Part shown: in pieces, positions 1 to 7,021 of the stretch | How the letters are laid out: the number at the start of each line of letters is the position of its first letter | Numbering within the stretch: the first letter of the stretch is position 1 | Source: Sphingomonas sp. CFBP 8760 | GTDB lineage: Bacteria; Pseudomonadota; Alphaproteobacteria; Sphingomonadales; Sphingomonadaceae | Assembly: GCF_014841615.1 (NCBI RefSeq) | Contig: NZ_JACYUG010000004.1 | Coordinates: 180,647-244,646 of the forward strand | Direction of reading: 5' to 3' | DNA: 64,000 nucleotides | Program-made: the position numbers and the translations under genes | Notes under the pieces: generated by a model | The model's input: only the letters and a program-made list of their open reading frames with translations | Databases searched by the model: none | Told to the model about the DNA's origin: nothing

Positions 1-10
1 CGTCAGAACG

Positions 11-133
11 GGATGACATGAGATTGATCCGGATGTTCGTCATGGCGAGCGTAGCGAAGCAATCCAGGGCGTCCTGGTCCGGCACTGGATTGCTTCGCTA
101 CGCTCGCCATGACGGATCAACCTCATGTCATCC
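11..133. repeat. Long nested palindromic repeat (REP-like)
   Basis: A perfect 30-bp inverted repeat lies at 38-67 and 85-114 with a 17-nt loop. It is flanked by outer arms at 11-31 and 113-133 that match at 20 of 21 positions, with about 8 extra bases in the left half. The core (gcgagcgtagcgaagcaatc) looks like the interspersed palindromes common between sphingomonad genes. The rest of 1-376 holds no convincing gene. The element lies downstream of rlmE and may act as a transcription end or transcript stabiliser; that role is inference. Confidence 0.8.
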
Positions 134-376
134 CGCTCTAGCGAGGGAATCTGGCGCGAGGCATGGTAGCCCCTGACGTGCCTCGCCACGCTGACGACGC
201 CGGGATCGGCCGGGCCGATGTCATCCCGCCGGCCGTACCGACCCCGGGCTGTCCTACACCGGCGTGCCCCGCTACGATCGCGCCACGGCCACGTCGCCGC
301 CGCTCTTTCGCATCGTCGGTCACACGCCTGAGGCACCCCCTGTAGGATGCGACTTTCGCGACGTTAGCGTGACTTT

Positions 377-1072
377 TCAGTCCGCGTCGTCTGGCACCGG
401 ATCGTTCGCCGTCCGCCCCTTGAAACCTTGCGCGATCACATACCATTCGGACGAATCCTTGCGGCTGGCCGGCGGCTTGGCATGTTTTACCGTCTGGAAA
501 TTGCGCTTCAGCGTCGCCACCAGATCATTGTCGGCGCCACCCGCCAGCACCTTGGCGACGAACGCGCCGCCGGGTTTCAGCACGTCGCACGCGAATTCCA
601 CCCCCGCCTCGACCAGCGCCATGGTGCGCAGGTGATCGGTCTGGGGATGGCCGACGGTATTGGCCGCCATGTCCGACAGGATCAGGTCGGCAGCGCCGCC
701 CAGCGCCTCCTGCAACAGGCCCGGTGCCGTATCGTCCATGAAATCGAGTTGCAGGATCGTCGCGCCGTCGATCGGGTCGACCGGCAACAGGTCGATCCCG
801 ACGATCGTCGCCGCCGGCACCTGCCGCCGTACCACCTGCGTCCAGCCACCCGGTGCGATGCCCAGGTCGATCACCCGGCGCGCGCCCTTCAGCAGCCCGA
901 ATCGCTCGTCCAGCTCGATCAGCTTGTATGCCGCGCGGCTGCGATAGCCCTCCGCCCGCGCCTTGCGGACATAGGGATCGTTCAACTGCCGCTCCAGCCA
1001 CCGCGTCGATGCCGCGGTGCGGTTGCGCGCGGTCTTCACGCGCGTCCGTCCGCCCGATCCACCCCTGCTCAT
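377..1072 (-). CDS. rlmE: 23S rRNA (uridine-2552-2'-O)-methyltransferase RlmE (FtsJ/RrmJ)
   Basis: The 231-aa product is a SAM-dependent methyltransferase that 2'-O-methylates U2552 in the A-loop of 23S rRNA during late 50S assembly. SAM motif I (IDLGIAPGGW) lies at residues 68-77. The K-D-K-E catalytic set of the family is visible as Lys50 in YRSRAAYKL, Asp in LILSDMA, Lys in FVAKVLAGG and Glu in SEWYV. The basic N-terminal extension of about 20 residues is typical of alphaproteobacterial copies. It starts 24 bp after the Ppx/GppA gene on the same strand, so the two are probably co-transcribed. Confidence 0.95.
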   Translation of the reverse strand: MSRGGSGGRTRVKTARNRTAASTRWLERQLNDPYVRKARAEGYRSRAAYKLIELDERFGLLKGARRVIDLGIAPGGWTQVVRRQVPAATIVGIDLLPVDPIDGATILQLDFMDDTAPGLLQEALGGAADLILSDMAANTVGHPQTDHLRTMALVEAGVEFACDVLKPGGAFVAKVLAGGADNDLVATLKRNFQTVKHAKPPASRKDSSEWYVIAQGFKGRTANDPVPDDAD

Positions 1073-1096
1073 GTCTTGTTCCTCATGTCGCCGTCT

Positions 1097-2140
1097 TCAT
1101 GGCCGGCGCTCGCCCATCAGGCGGCGCAGAATACCCTCGCGGATGCCGCGATCGGCGATGCCCAGCCGCTCGGCCGGCCACAGGTCCATGATCGTCTCCA
1201 GGATCGCACAGCCCGCCACCACCAGATCGGCGCGCTCGTTGCCGATGCACGCCACCTCGGCCCGCTGCGCGATCGACTTGCCCGACAGCGACCGGCTGAT
1301 CTCGCGCATCGCCGCCGCCGGTGCGACCAGCCCGTCGACCGCCGATCGGTCGTAATGGCTCAGGCCCAGATGCACGCTGCCCAGCGTCGTTACCGTGCCG
1401 CTGGTGCCCAGCAGCCGCGGCTGGTCGACCCGGGGCAGCCGCGCCGCGAACGGCGCCATGCTGGCCGCCGCCAGCGCCCGCATCTCCGCATAGGCCCGTG
1501 CCAGCGCGGCCGGGTCGCCATTGCCGGCGGCGCCGGCCCGCTCCGTCAGCGACACGACGCCCCATGGCGCCGAATGCCAGTCGAGCACGCGCGGCTCCGG
1601 CCCGGCGGTGTCGACCAGCACCAGTTCGGTCGATCCGCCGCCGATGTCGAACACCAGCGCGGGGTCGCTGCCCGGCTCGATCAGCGCGTGGCAGCCGAGC
1701 ACCGCCAGCCCCGCCTCTTCCTCCGCCGAGATGATGTCGAGCCGGATGCCGGTTTCGGCATGGGCGCGCTCGATGAAATCCGCGCCGTTCGCGGCGCGCC
1801 GGCACGCCTCGGTCGCGACCGATCGGGCGAGGACGACGTTGCGCCGCTTCAGCTTGTCCGCGCACACGCGCAGCGCCGCCAGCGTCCGCTCGATCGCCGC
1901 ATCGCTCAACCGCCCGCTCGCCGCCACGCCTTCGCCCAGCCGGACGATGCGCGAAAAGGCATCGACCACCGCAAAGCCCGACCCCTGCGGCCGGGCGATC
2001 AGCAACCGGCAGTTATTGGTGCCCAGATCGAGCGCGGCATAGGCCCGCGCATCGCCCCACCGGCCGCGGGGCGGCCGGTTCGGCGCCGGACGGGCAGGGC
2101 GATCCTGCCGGTACGGCTCTCGGGCGGAAACATCCCCCAT
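1097..2140 (-). CDS. ppx: Ppx/GppA family phosphatase
   Basis: The 347-aa product belongs to the exopolyphosphatase / guanosine pentaphosphatase family (actin-like ATPase fold), which hydrolyses polyphosphate and/or pppGpp. The N-terminal phosphate-binding signature AALDLGTNNCRLLIA and the second glycine-rich loop VFDIGGGSTELVLV are both intact. The ATG at 2140 was preferred because the reading frame upstream of it is arginine-rich, non-conserved sequence. It heads a two-gene unit with rlmE, a pairing common in alphaproteobacteria. Sequence alone cannot separate exopolyphosphatase from pppGppase activity. Confidence 0.9.
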   Translation of the reverse strand: MGDVSAREPYRQDRPARPAPNRPPRGRWGDARAYAALDLGTNNCRLLIARPQGSGFAVVDAFSRIVRLGEGVAASGRLSDAAIERTLAALRVCADKLKRRNVVLARSVATEACRRAANGADFIERAHAETGIRLDIISAEEEAGLAVLGCHALIEPGSDPALVFDIGGGSTELVLVDTAGPEPRVLDWHSAPWGVVSLTERAGAAGNGDPAALARAYAEMRALAAASMAPFAARLPRVDQPRLLGTSGTVTTLGSVHLGLSHYDRSAVDGLVAPAAAMREISRSLSGKSIAQRAEVACIGNERADLVVAGCAILETIMDLWPAERLGIADRGIREGILRRLMGERRP

Positions 2141-2297
2141 CGCCGTGATACTTTCCGTTCGTGTTCTGCCGTCACGACCGCAAGGATGCGCCCGCTCGGT
2201 GTCTGCCCCCAACGTAGCGCTCCCCCGGCCCGACGACAAGCGGCGTCGATTCCCCCGTTGACACCGCGCCCCGCCCGGCCTAGAGGCGCGCTTCGAT

Positions 2298-2371
2298 TGC
2301 CCGATCCTCTAATGGTAAGAGAGCGGACTCTGACTCCGTCAATCAAGGTTCGAGTCCTTGTCGGGCATCCA
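2298..2371 (+). tRNA. tRNA-Gln (CTG anticodon)
   Basis: The 74-nt cloverleaf has acceptor TGCCCGA/TCGGGCA, anticodon stem GCGGA/TCCGT with loop CTCTGAC (anticodon CTG, reading CAG), a T-arm with GGTTCGAGTCC, and an encoded CCA. The first pair is U1-A72 and the discriminator base is U. U1-A72 is a known identity element for tRNA-Gln handled by the GluRS/GatCAB route. Confidence 0.93.
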
Positions 2372-2714
2372 TATTTCCCAGATATTTTGACAGGTTAGGG
2401 TCCTCATCGGGGGCCGGCACCGGTATTTTGCGCCCCTATCGCTTTCCGGTCGAATCCGATGATTTTCGTCCATCGGCCGGGGCGACCGGTCTGTTCACGC
2501 GACACGGTTTTTCCATGGCAAACGTGGACGGCAAGCCGTCGACTGCTATGATTTGAGGCATCGGTAGGGGGTGGCGTAGGTCGGCCGGAACAGTACGCTA
2601 CTGTCCACCAATGGTCGCTGCTATCTGGTAAGCAACATGGGGGCCCCTGCGGGGTGATCATCACAACCCATCACAGGAAAACGTAACAACCTCTACTGCC
2701 TGTAGCAGGAGAAA
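2372..2714. other. Intergenic stretch between tRNA-Gln and tRNA-Leu
   Basis: These 343 bp lie downstream of both tRNA genes, which converge. An 86-codon frame on the minus strand (2404-2664) has atypical composition and no recognisable family, so it is not called. A small hairpin with CCCC/GGGG arms near 2640-2655 could serve tRNA-Leu termination. Nothing else was recognised. Confidence 0.5.
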
Positions 2715-2802
2715 TGGTGCCCAGAAGAGGACTCGAACCTCCACGACCTTGCGATCGCCAGCACCTGAAGCTGGTGCGTCTACCAATTCCGCCATCTGGG
2801 CA
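2715..2802 (-). tRNA. tRNA-Leu (CAG anticodon)
   Basis: This is an 88-nt class II tRNA with a long variable arm. The acceptor is TGCCCAG/CTGGGCA, the anticodon stem is CCAGC/GCTGG with loop TTCAGGT (anticodon CAG), the T-loop is GGTTCGAGTCC, and the CCA is encoded. It decodes CUG, the dominant leucine codon in this GC-rich genome. Confidence 0.95.
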
Positions 2803-2896
2803 CGGGGTAGGTGGCGGGCTTTAGGGGCGGTGCAGGAGCCTTGTCAACAGCCGTTGTGATCGGCAAAGGCCAGAAAACCGCATCGGGATGCAAATC

Positions 2897-3832
2897 ATGA
2901 AGAACAAGCTGGTGACGCTGATCGGCGGCGGAGGGTTCGTCGGACGCTATGCGGTCCGGGCGCTGCTCAATGCCGGCGCGCGGGTACGGGTGGCGCAGCG
3001 CGATCCGCGCCATGCCTGGTTCCTGAAGACGCAGGGTGGCCTGGGCCAGACGCAGTTCGTCGCCGCCGACGTGACCCGGCCCGACACCGTGGCCCGTGCC
3101 GTCGCGGGCGCGGACGTGGTCGTCAACCTGGTCGGCGTGATGGGCGGGGCGATGGACCGCGTCCATGTCGACGGCGCCCGCACCGTCGCGGTGGCGGCGG
3201 CGCGGGCCGGCGCCGGGGCGCTGGTCCATGTCTCCGCGATCGGGGCCGACCCCGGCAGTGCCGCCGCCTATGGCCGCAGCAAGGGCGAGGGCGAGGCGGC
3301 GGTGCGCGAGGCATTCGCACAGGCGACGATCCTCCGCCCCTCGATCGTGTTCGGGCGCGAGGACCAGTTCGTCAATCGCTTCGCCGGGATGATCGCGGCC
3401 AGCCCGGTGGTGCCGGTGCTGCGCGCACCCGTCCGTTTCCAGCCGATCTTCGCGGGCGACCTGGGCGAGGCGATCGCCGTGGCGGCGGGCGATCCCGGCC
3501 GGTTCGGCGGCCATGTCTACGAACTGGGCGGCCCCGACGTGATCTCGATGGGCGAACTGATCCGCTTCATCGCCGATGCGATCGGGCGTTCGCCGCAGGT
3601 GCTGGAACTGCCCGATGCGATCGGCGCGCTGCTCGCCAAGGTGCCGGGCGGGCCGATCACGCGCGACCAGTGGCTGATGCTCCAGCAGGACAATGTCGTG
3701 GGCGCAGGGGCGGAAGGGCTGGCCGCGCTCGGCGTCGCGGCCACGCCGCTGGCCGCCGCCGCGCCGGAATGGCTGGTCCGGTTCCGCCAGCAGGGCCGGT
3801 TCGGCCGTCGCACCGTCGAGCAGGCGTTGTGA
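2897..3832 (+). CDS. NDUFA9-like NAD(P)H-binding protein (atypical SDR)
   Basis: The 311-aa product has an N-terminal Rossmann glycine motif (LIGGGGFVGRYAVRALL) and the overall form of the extended/atypical SDR group that includes complex I subunit NDUFA9 and bacterial relatives. The segment VVNLVGVM and a lysine in YGRSKGEGE fit this group. ATG 2897 is preferred over ATG 2888 because a GGGA sequence lies about 8 nt upstream of it. It precedes uppP by 28 bp, so co-transcription is likely. Alphaproteobacterial relatives are often annotated as complex I NDUFA9 subunit family proteins; their substrate is unknown. Confidence 0.85.
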   Translation: MKNKLVTLIGGGGFVGRYAVRALLNAGARVRVAQRDPRHAWFLKTQGGLGQTQFVAADVTRPDTVARAVAGADVVVNLVGVMGGAMDRVHVDGARTVAVAAARAGAGALVHVSAIGADPGSAAAYGRSKGEGEAAVREAFAQATILRPSIVFGREDQFVNRFAGMIAASPVVPVLRAPVRFQPIFAGDLGEAIAVAAGDPGRFGGHVYELGGPDVISMGELIRFIADAIGRSPQVLELPDAIGALLAKVPGGPITRDQWLMLQQDNVVGAGAEGLAALGVAATPLAAAAPEWLVRFRQQGRFGRRTVEQAL

Positions 3833-3860
3833 CGCTTTCCCCGTGTCCGGAGCATGGCCG

Positions 3861-4661
3861 TTGACCGATTATCTCGTCGCCATCCTGCTCGGCATCGTCG
3901 AAGGGGTGACGGAATTCCTGCCCGTCTCGTCGACCGGGCATCTGGTGCTGGCGACCGAACTGATGGGCTATGACGCGTCGCGCTGGGCGGTGTTCAACAT
4001 CGCGATCCAGCCGGGTGCGATCCTCGCCATCGTCGTGCTGTACTGGCGCACCTTCATGGCGGTGCTGGCGGGATTGGTGAAGCGCGAGCCGAACTCGGTC
4101 GCGTTCGTCCGCAATCTGCTGATCGCGTTCGTGCCGGCCGTGGCGCTGGGGCTGGCCTTCAACGACCAGATCGAGGCGTTGCTGGAAAACGCCGTCGTGG
4201 TGGCCTGGGCCCTGATCGTCGGCGGCGTCGCGATCCTGATCGTCGAGCGGCTGGCCAAGACGCAGGCCGTGGGCGGCATCGCCGGCGTATCCGCCATCCA
4301 GTCCGCGAAGATCGGGGTGGTCCAGTGTCTGGCGATGATCCCGGGGGTCAGCCGGTCGGGCGCGACGATCATGGGGGCGATGTCGCTGGGCATCGATCGC
4401 CGCACGGCTGCCGAGTTCAGTTTTTTCCTGGCTTTGCCGACCCTGACGGGAGCGACCGTGCTCCAGATGGTCAAGCATCGTGACGCGATCACCGGGGCGG
4501 GGCTGGAACTGATCGCGATCGGCTTTGTCGTGTCGTTCGTCGTCGCGCTGGTGGTGGTGAAGGCCTTCATGGCGGTGGTCACGAAACACGGATTCGCGCC
4601 CTTCGCCTGGTATCGAATCATCGCCGGAGCACTGGCCCTGCTGTTCCTGTACGGCAGGTAG
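3861..4661 (+). CDS. uppP: Undecaprenyl-diphosphatase UppP (BacA)
   Basis: The 266-aa polytopic inner-membrane enzyme dephosphorylates undecaprenyl diphosphate to recycle the lipid carrier of peptidoglycan and other surface glycans. Family motifs are intact: the Glu-rich EGVTEFLPVSSTGHL near the N-terminus and PGVSRSGATIMGAM in the second half. A TTG start at 3861 (LTDYLVAILLGIVEG) matches the usual N-terminus; the same frame extends upstream into the preceding gene but codes for arginine-rich non-homologous sequence there. A GC-rich hairpin follows the stop. Confidence 0.95.
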   Translation: MTDYLVAILLGIVEGVTEFLPVSSTGHLVLATELMGYDASRWAVFNIAIQPGAILAIVVLYWRTFMAVLAGLVKREPNSVAFVRNLLIAFVPAVALGLAFNDQIEALLENAVVVAWALIVGGVAILIVERLAKTQAVGGIAGVSAIQSAKIGVVQCLAMIPGVSRSGATIMGAMSLGIDRRTAAEFSFFLALPTLTGATVLQMVKHRDAITGAGLELIAIGFVVSFVVALVVVKAFMAVVTKHGFAPFAWYRIIAGALALLFLYGR

Positions 4662-4682
4662 GTCCGCTTCGGTTACTAAATT

Positions 4683-4712
4683 CAGGCCCCTTCTTTTTAT
4701 TGAGGGGGCCTG
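4683..4712 (+). terminator. Hairpin between uppP and gltD
   Basis: CAGGCCCC at 4683-4690 pairs with GGGGCCTG at 4705-4712 around a T-rich loop, 21 bp after the uppP stop. There is no downstream T-run, so intrinsic termination is uncertain. It could also belong to the leader of the glt operon, which starts about 100 bp downstream. Confidence 0.45.
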
Positions 4713-4809
4713 AGCGGGGATTTCCTGTAAATAGGTAAGTAATGCTTACTTGAGGTCGATTGTTGTCCGTTGTAGGGCCGTTCGGGTAATTATCGAGCGG
4801 AGATACGGC

Positions 4810-6252
4810 ATGGCGGACAACCCGATGCTGAAGTTCGTCACCGAAGGTCAGTCCTATCCGGCGAAGCGTGCCGCCGATCTGCGCGCCGCGGATTTCCGCG
4901 AGATCGCGGATCGCTATGCGGTGCCCGATGCCGAGGATCAGGCGTCGCGCTGTTCGCAATGTGGCGTGCCCTATTGCTCGGTGCATTGCCCGCTGCACAA
5001 TCATATCCCGGATTGGCTGCGCCTGACCGCGGAAGGGCGGCTCCGCGAAGCGTATGAGCTGTCGAACAGCACCTCGACCATGCCCGAAATCTGCGGCCGC
5101 ATCTGCCCGCAGGACCGGTTGTGCGAGGGTAATTGCGTGATCGAGTTCTCCGGCCACGGCGCGGTGACGATCGGTTCGGTCGAGAAGTTCATCACCGATA
5201 CCGCCTGGGCGGAGGGTTGGGTCGAGCCGGTCGTGGTCGGTCCTTCGCGCGGGCAATCGGTGGCGGTGATCGGCGCCGGCCCGGCCGGGCTGACCGCGGC
5301 GGAGTATCTGCGCGGCCATGGGTACGACGTCCATGTCTACGACCGGCATGACCGCGCCGGCGGCCTGCTGACCTATGGCATCCCCGGCTTCAAGCTGGAA
5401 AAGCCCGTGGTGATGCGCCGCATCGAACGGCTGGCGGCGGCGGGGATCGAGTTCCACTACGGCTTTGCGGTCGGCGAGGATGCGACGCTGGACGCGTTGC
5501 GCCGGCAGCATGACGCACTGCTGATCGCGACGGGCGTGTACAAGGCGCGGCAGGTCGACGTGACCGGCAACGAGACGCCCGGCGTCGTCGCCGCGCTCGA
5601 TTATCTGACCGCCTCCAACCGCAAGAGCTTCGGCGATGCGGTGCCGGCATTCGACGACGGCCGGCTGGATGCGGCCGGGCGCAACGTCGTCGTGATCGGC
5701 GGGGGGGATACCGCGATGGACTGCGTCCGTACCGCGATCCGTCAGGGTGCTGCCTCGGTCAAATGCCTCTATCGCCGGGACCGCGCCAACATGCCCGGCA
5801 GCCAGCGCGAAGTAGCCAATGCCGAGGAGGAAGGCGCAGAGTTCGTCTGGCTTTCCGCCCCGCTCGGCTTCGATGGCGAAGGCCAGGTCAGCACGGTCCG
5901 CGCCAGCCGGATGCGCCTGGGTGCGCCCGACGCCAGCGGCCGCCGCGCGCCGGAGGTCGATCCGGGCGCCGGCCTCACGCTCGACGCCGATCTGGTCATC
6001 AAGGCGTTGGGCTTCGACGCGGAGGACCTGCCGACCCTGTGGGGCGCGCCCGAACTGGGTGTCAGCCGCTGGGGCACGGTGCTGGTCGACGGCAAGACGT
6101 TGATGACCAGCCTCGACGGCGTATTCGCGGCGGGCGACATCGTTCGCGGTGCCAGCCTGGTGGTGTGGGCGATCCGCGACGGCCGCGACGTGGCCGCATC
6201 GATGCACAAATGGCTGAAGGCGAAGGCGCGGGCCGAGAAGGTGGCGGCGTGA
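4810..6252 (+). CDS. gltD: Glutamate synthase (NADPH) small subunit GltD
   Basis: The 480-aa beta subunit passes electrons from NADPH through FAD and Fe-S clusters to GltB, which makes glutamate from glutamine and 2-oxoglutarate. Two N-terminal cysteine clusters (CSQCGVPYCSVHCP and CGRICPQDRLCEGNC) are intact. The FAD-binding VIGAGPAGLTAAEYL and the NADPH-binding VVVIGGGDTAMDC follow in the usual order. ATG 4810 is chosen by homology and because GGAG lies about 7 nt upstream. Unusually, gltB does not follow directly: the gltD stop overlaps (GTGA) the start of a nucleotidyltransferase-fold gene. Confidence 0.96.
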   Translation: MADNPMLKFVTEGQSYPAKRAADLRAADFREIADRYAVPDAEDQASRCSQCGVPYCSVHCPLHNHIPDWLRLTAEGRLREAYELSNSTSTMPEICGRICPQDRLCEGNCVIEFSGHGAVTIGSVEKFITDTAWAEGWVEPVVVGPSRGQSVAVIGAGPAGLTAAEYLRGHGYDVHVYDRHDRAGGLLTYGIPGFKLEKPVVMRRIERLAAAGIEFHYGFAVGEDATLDALRRQHDALLIATGVYKARQVDVTGNETPGVVAALDYLTASNRKSFGDAVPAFDDGRLDAAGRNVVVIGGGDTAMDCVRTAIRQGAASVKCLYRRDRANMPGSQREVANAEEEGAEFVWLSAPLGFDGEGQVSTVRASRMRLGAPDASGRRAPEVDPGAGLTLDADLVIKALGFDAEDLPTLWGAPELGVSRWGTVLVDGKTLMTSLDGVFAAGDIVRGASLVVWAIRDGRDVAASMHKWLKAKARAEKVAA

Positions 6253-6542
6253 GGTTGACCGAGGAGCAGGTGGACGCCATCAAGGTGGCGGCTGCCAGCG
6301 CCTTCGGCGATGATGCCGTCATCCGGCTGTTCGGCAGCCGTACCGACGACGATCGCCGGGGCGGCGATATCGACCTGCATGTCGAGACGGCGCAGGACAA
6401 GGCCGATGTCGATCACGAGGTACGCTTCCGCAGCCTGCTGTGGAAGGCGCTGGACGAGGAACAGATCGACGTCGTCGTCGCGGCGCGGGGCGAGGATCGC
6501 TGGATCGACCGGGCGGCCCGCCGCGAGGGGATCGTCCTGTGA
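6249..6542 (+). CDS. MNT-type minimal nucleotidyltransferase (antitoxin-like)
   Basis: The 97-aa protein is a minimal polymerase-beta-fold nucleotidyltransferase. The motif LFGSRTDDDRRGGDIDL shows the Gly-Ser pair followed by the metal-binding Asp-x-Asp; the spacer is one residue shorter than in classical MntA (GS-x10-DxD). Relatives paired with HEPN proteins act as antitoxins, some by adenylylating a Tyr in the toxin. GTG 6249 overlaps the gltD stop by 4 bp; TTG 6255 in frame is an alternative. It then overlaps the HEPN gene by 4 bp. It appears intact. Its location inside the glutamate synthase operon is unusual. Confidence 0.85.
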   Translation: MRLTEEQVDAIKVAAASAFGDDAVIRLFGSRTDDDRRGGDIDLHVETAQDKADVDHEVRFRSLLWKALDEEQIDVVVAARGEDRWIDRAARREGIVL

Positions 6543-7021
6543 CGCGCGACGAGGTGCGTGACGCGACGGTCGAGGCGGCGCAGGCGGCCGAACAGCTGGC
6601 CGCGCATCTGGAGCGACTGGCACGTCGCATGGCGACGCTCCTGCCGGCCGATGCGACGGCACTGTCGGAATGGGACGATGATCCCTGGGAGCGGCTGCAC
6701 GCGCTGTTGCGGATGTTCGAGCAGCTTTATGACCTGACCAGCCGGAAGCTCTTTCGCGGTCTTCTTTTCCTGTCGGGAGAGACGGTCGCGGGATTGTCCG
6801 CGCAGAACCAGTTTCGGCGGGTCGAAGCGCTAGGCGGGATCGAGAGCGCCGACCGATGGATCGAAATCGGCGCCACCCGCAACATCCTGGTACACGATTA
6901 TCCGACCAACGTCGTCGCACGGGCGCAGCGTGCCAATCGCGCATGGTCGGACCTGCCTGTTCTGATCGCGGCCACCCACCAGACGATCATGACCCTCCGT
7001 GCGGAGAAATTGATACCATGA
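6539..7021 (+). CDS. HEPN-domain protein, HepT-like toxin candidate
   Basis: The 160-aa, mostly helical protein carries RNILVHDYP near residues 114-122, the Rx4-6H ribonuclease motif of HEPN domains followed by the Tyr that MntA-type partners modify in characterised HepT systems. It is slightly longer than a typical HepT. The GTG at 6539 overlaps the MNT gene by 4 bp and the TGA at 7019-7021 overlaps the gltB start by 4 bp, so gltD, MNT, HEPN and gltB should be translationally coupled. Toxin activity is inferred from the motif and the pairing with MNT. A domesticated regulator of glutamate synthase is an alternative. Confidence 0.8.
   Translation: MTRDEVRDATVEAAQAAEQLAAHLERLARRMATLLPADATALSEWDDDPWERLHALLRMFEQLYDLTSRKLFRGLLFLSGETVAGLSAQNQFRRVEALGGIESADRWIEIGATRNILVHDYPTNVVARAQRANRAWSDLPVLIAATHQTIMTLRAEKLIP

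Noticed and set aside
428..2398. 656-codon plus-strand frame over rlmE and the Ppx gene
   Set aside because: It is antisense to two well-supported genes and has only Arg/Gln/His-rich, non-homologous sequence.
2404..2664. 86-codon minus-strand frame between the tRNA genes
   Set aside because: There is no recognisable family, no good ribosome binding site and a random-looking composition.
3693..3860. Upstream extension of uppP
   Set aside because: The added residues overlap the preceding gene and are arginine-rich; the TTG at 3861 gives the normal UppP N-terminus.
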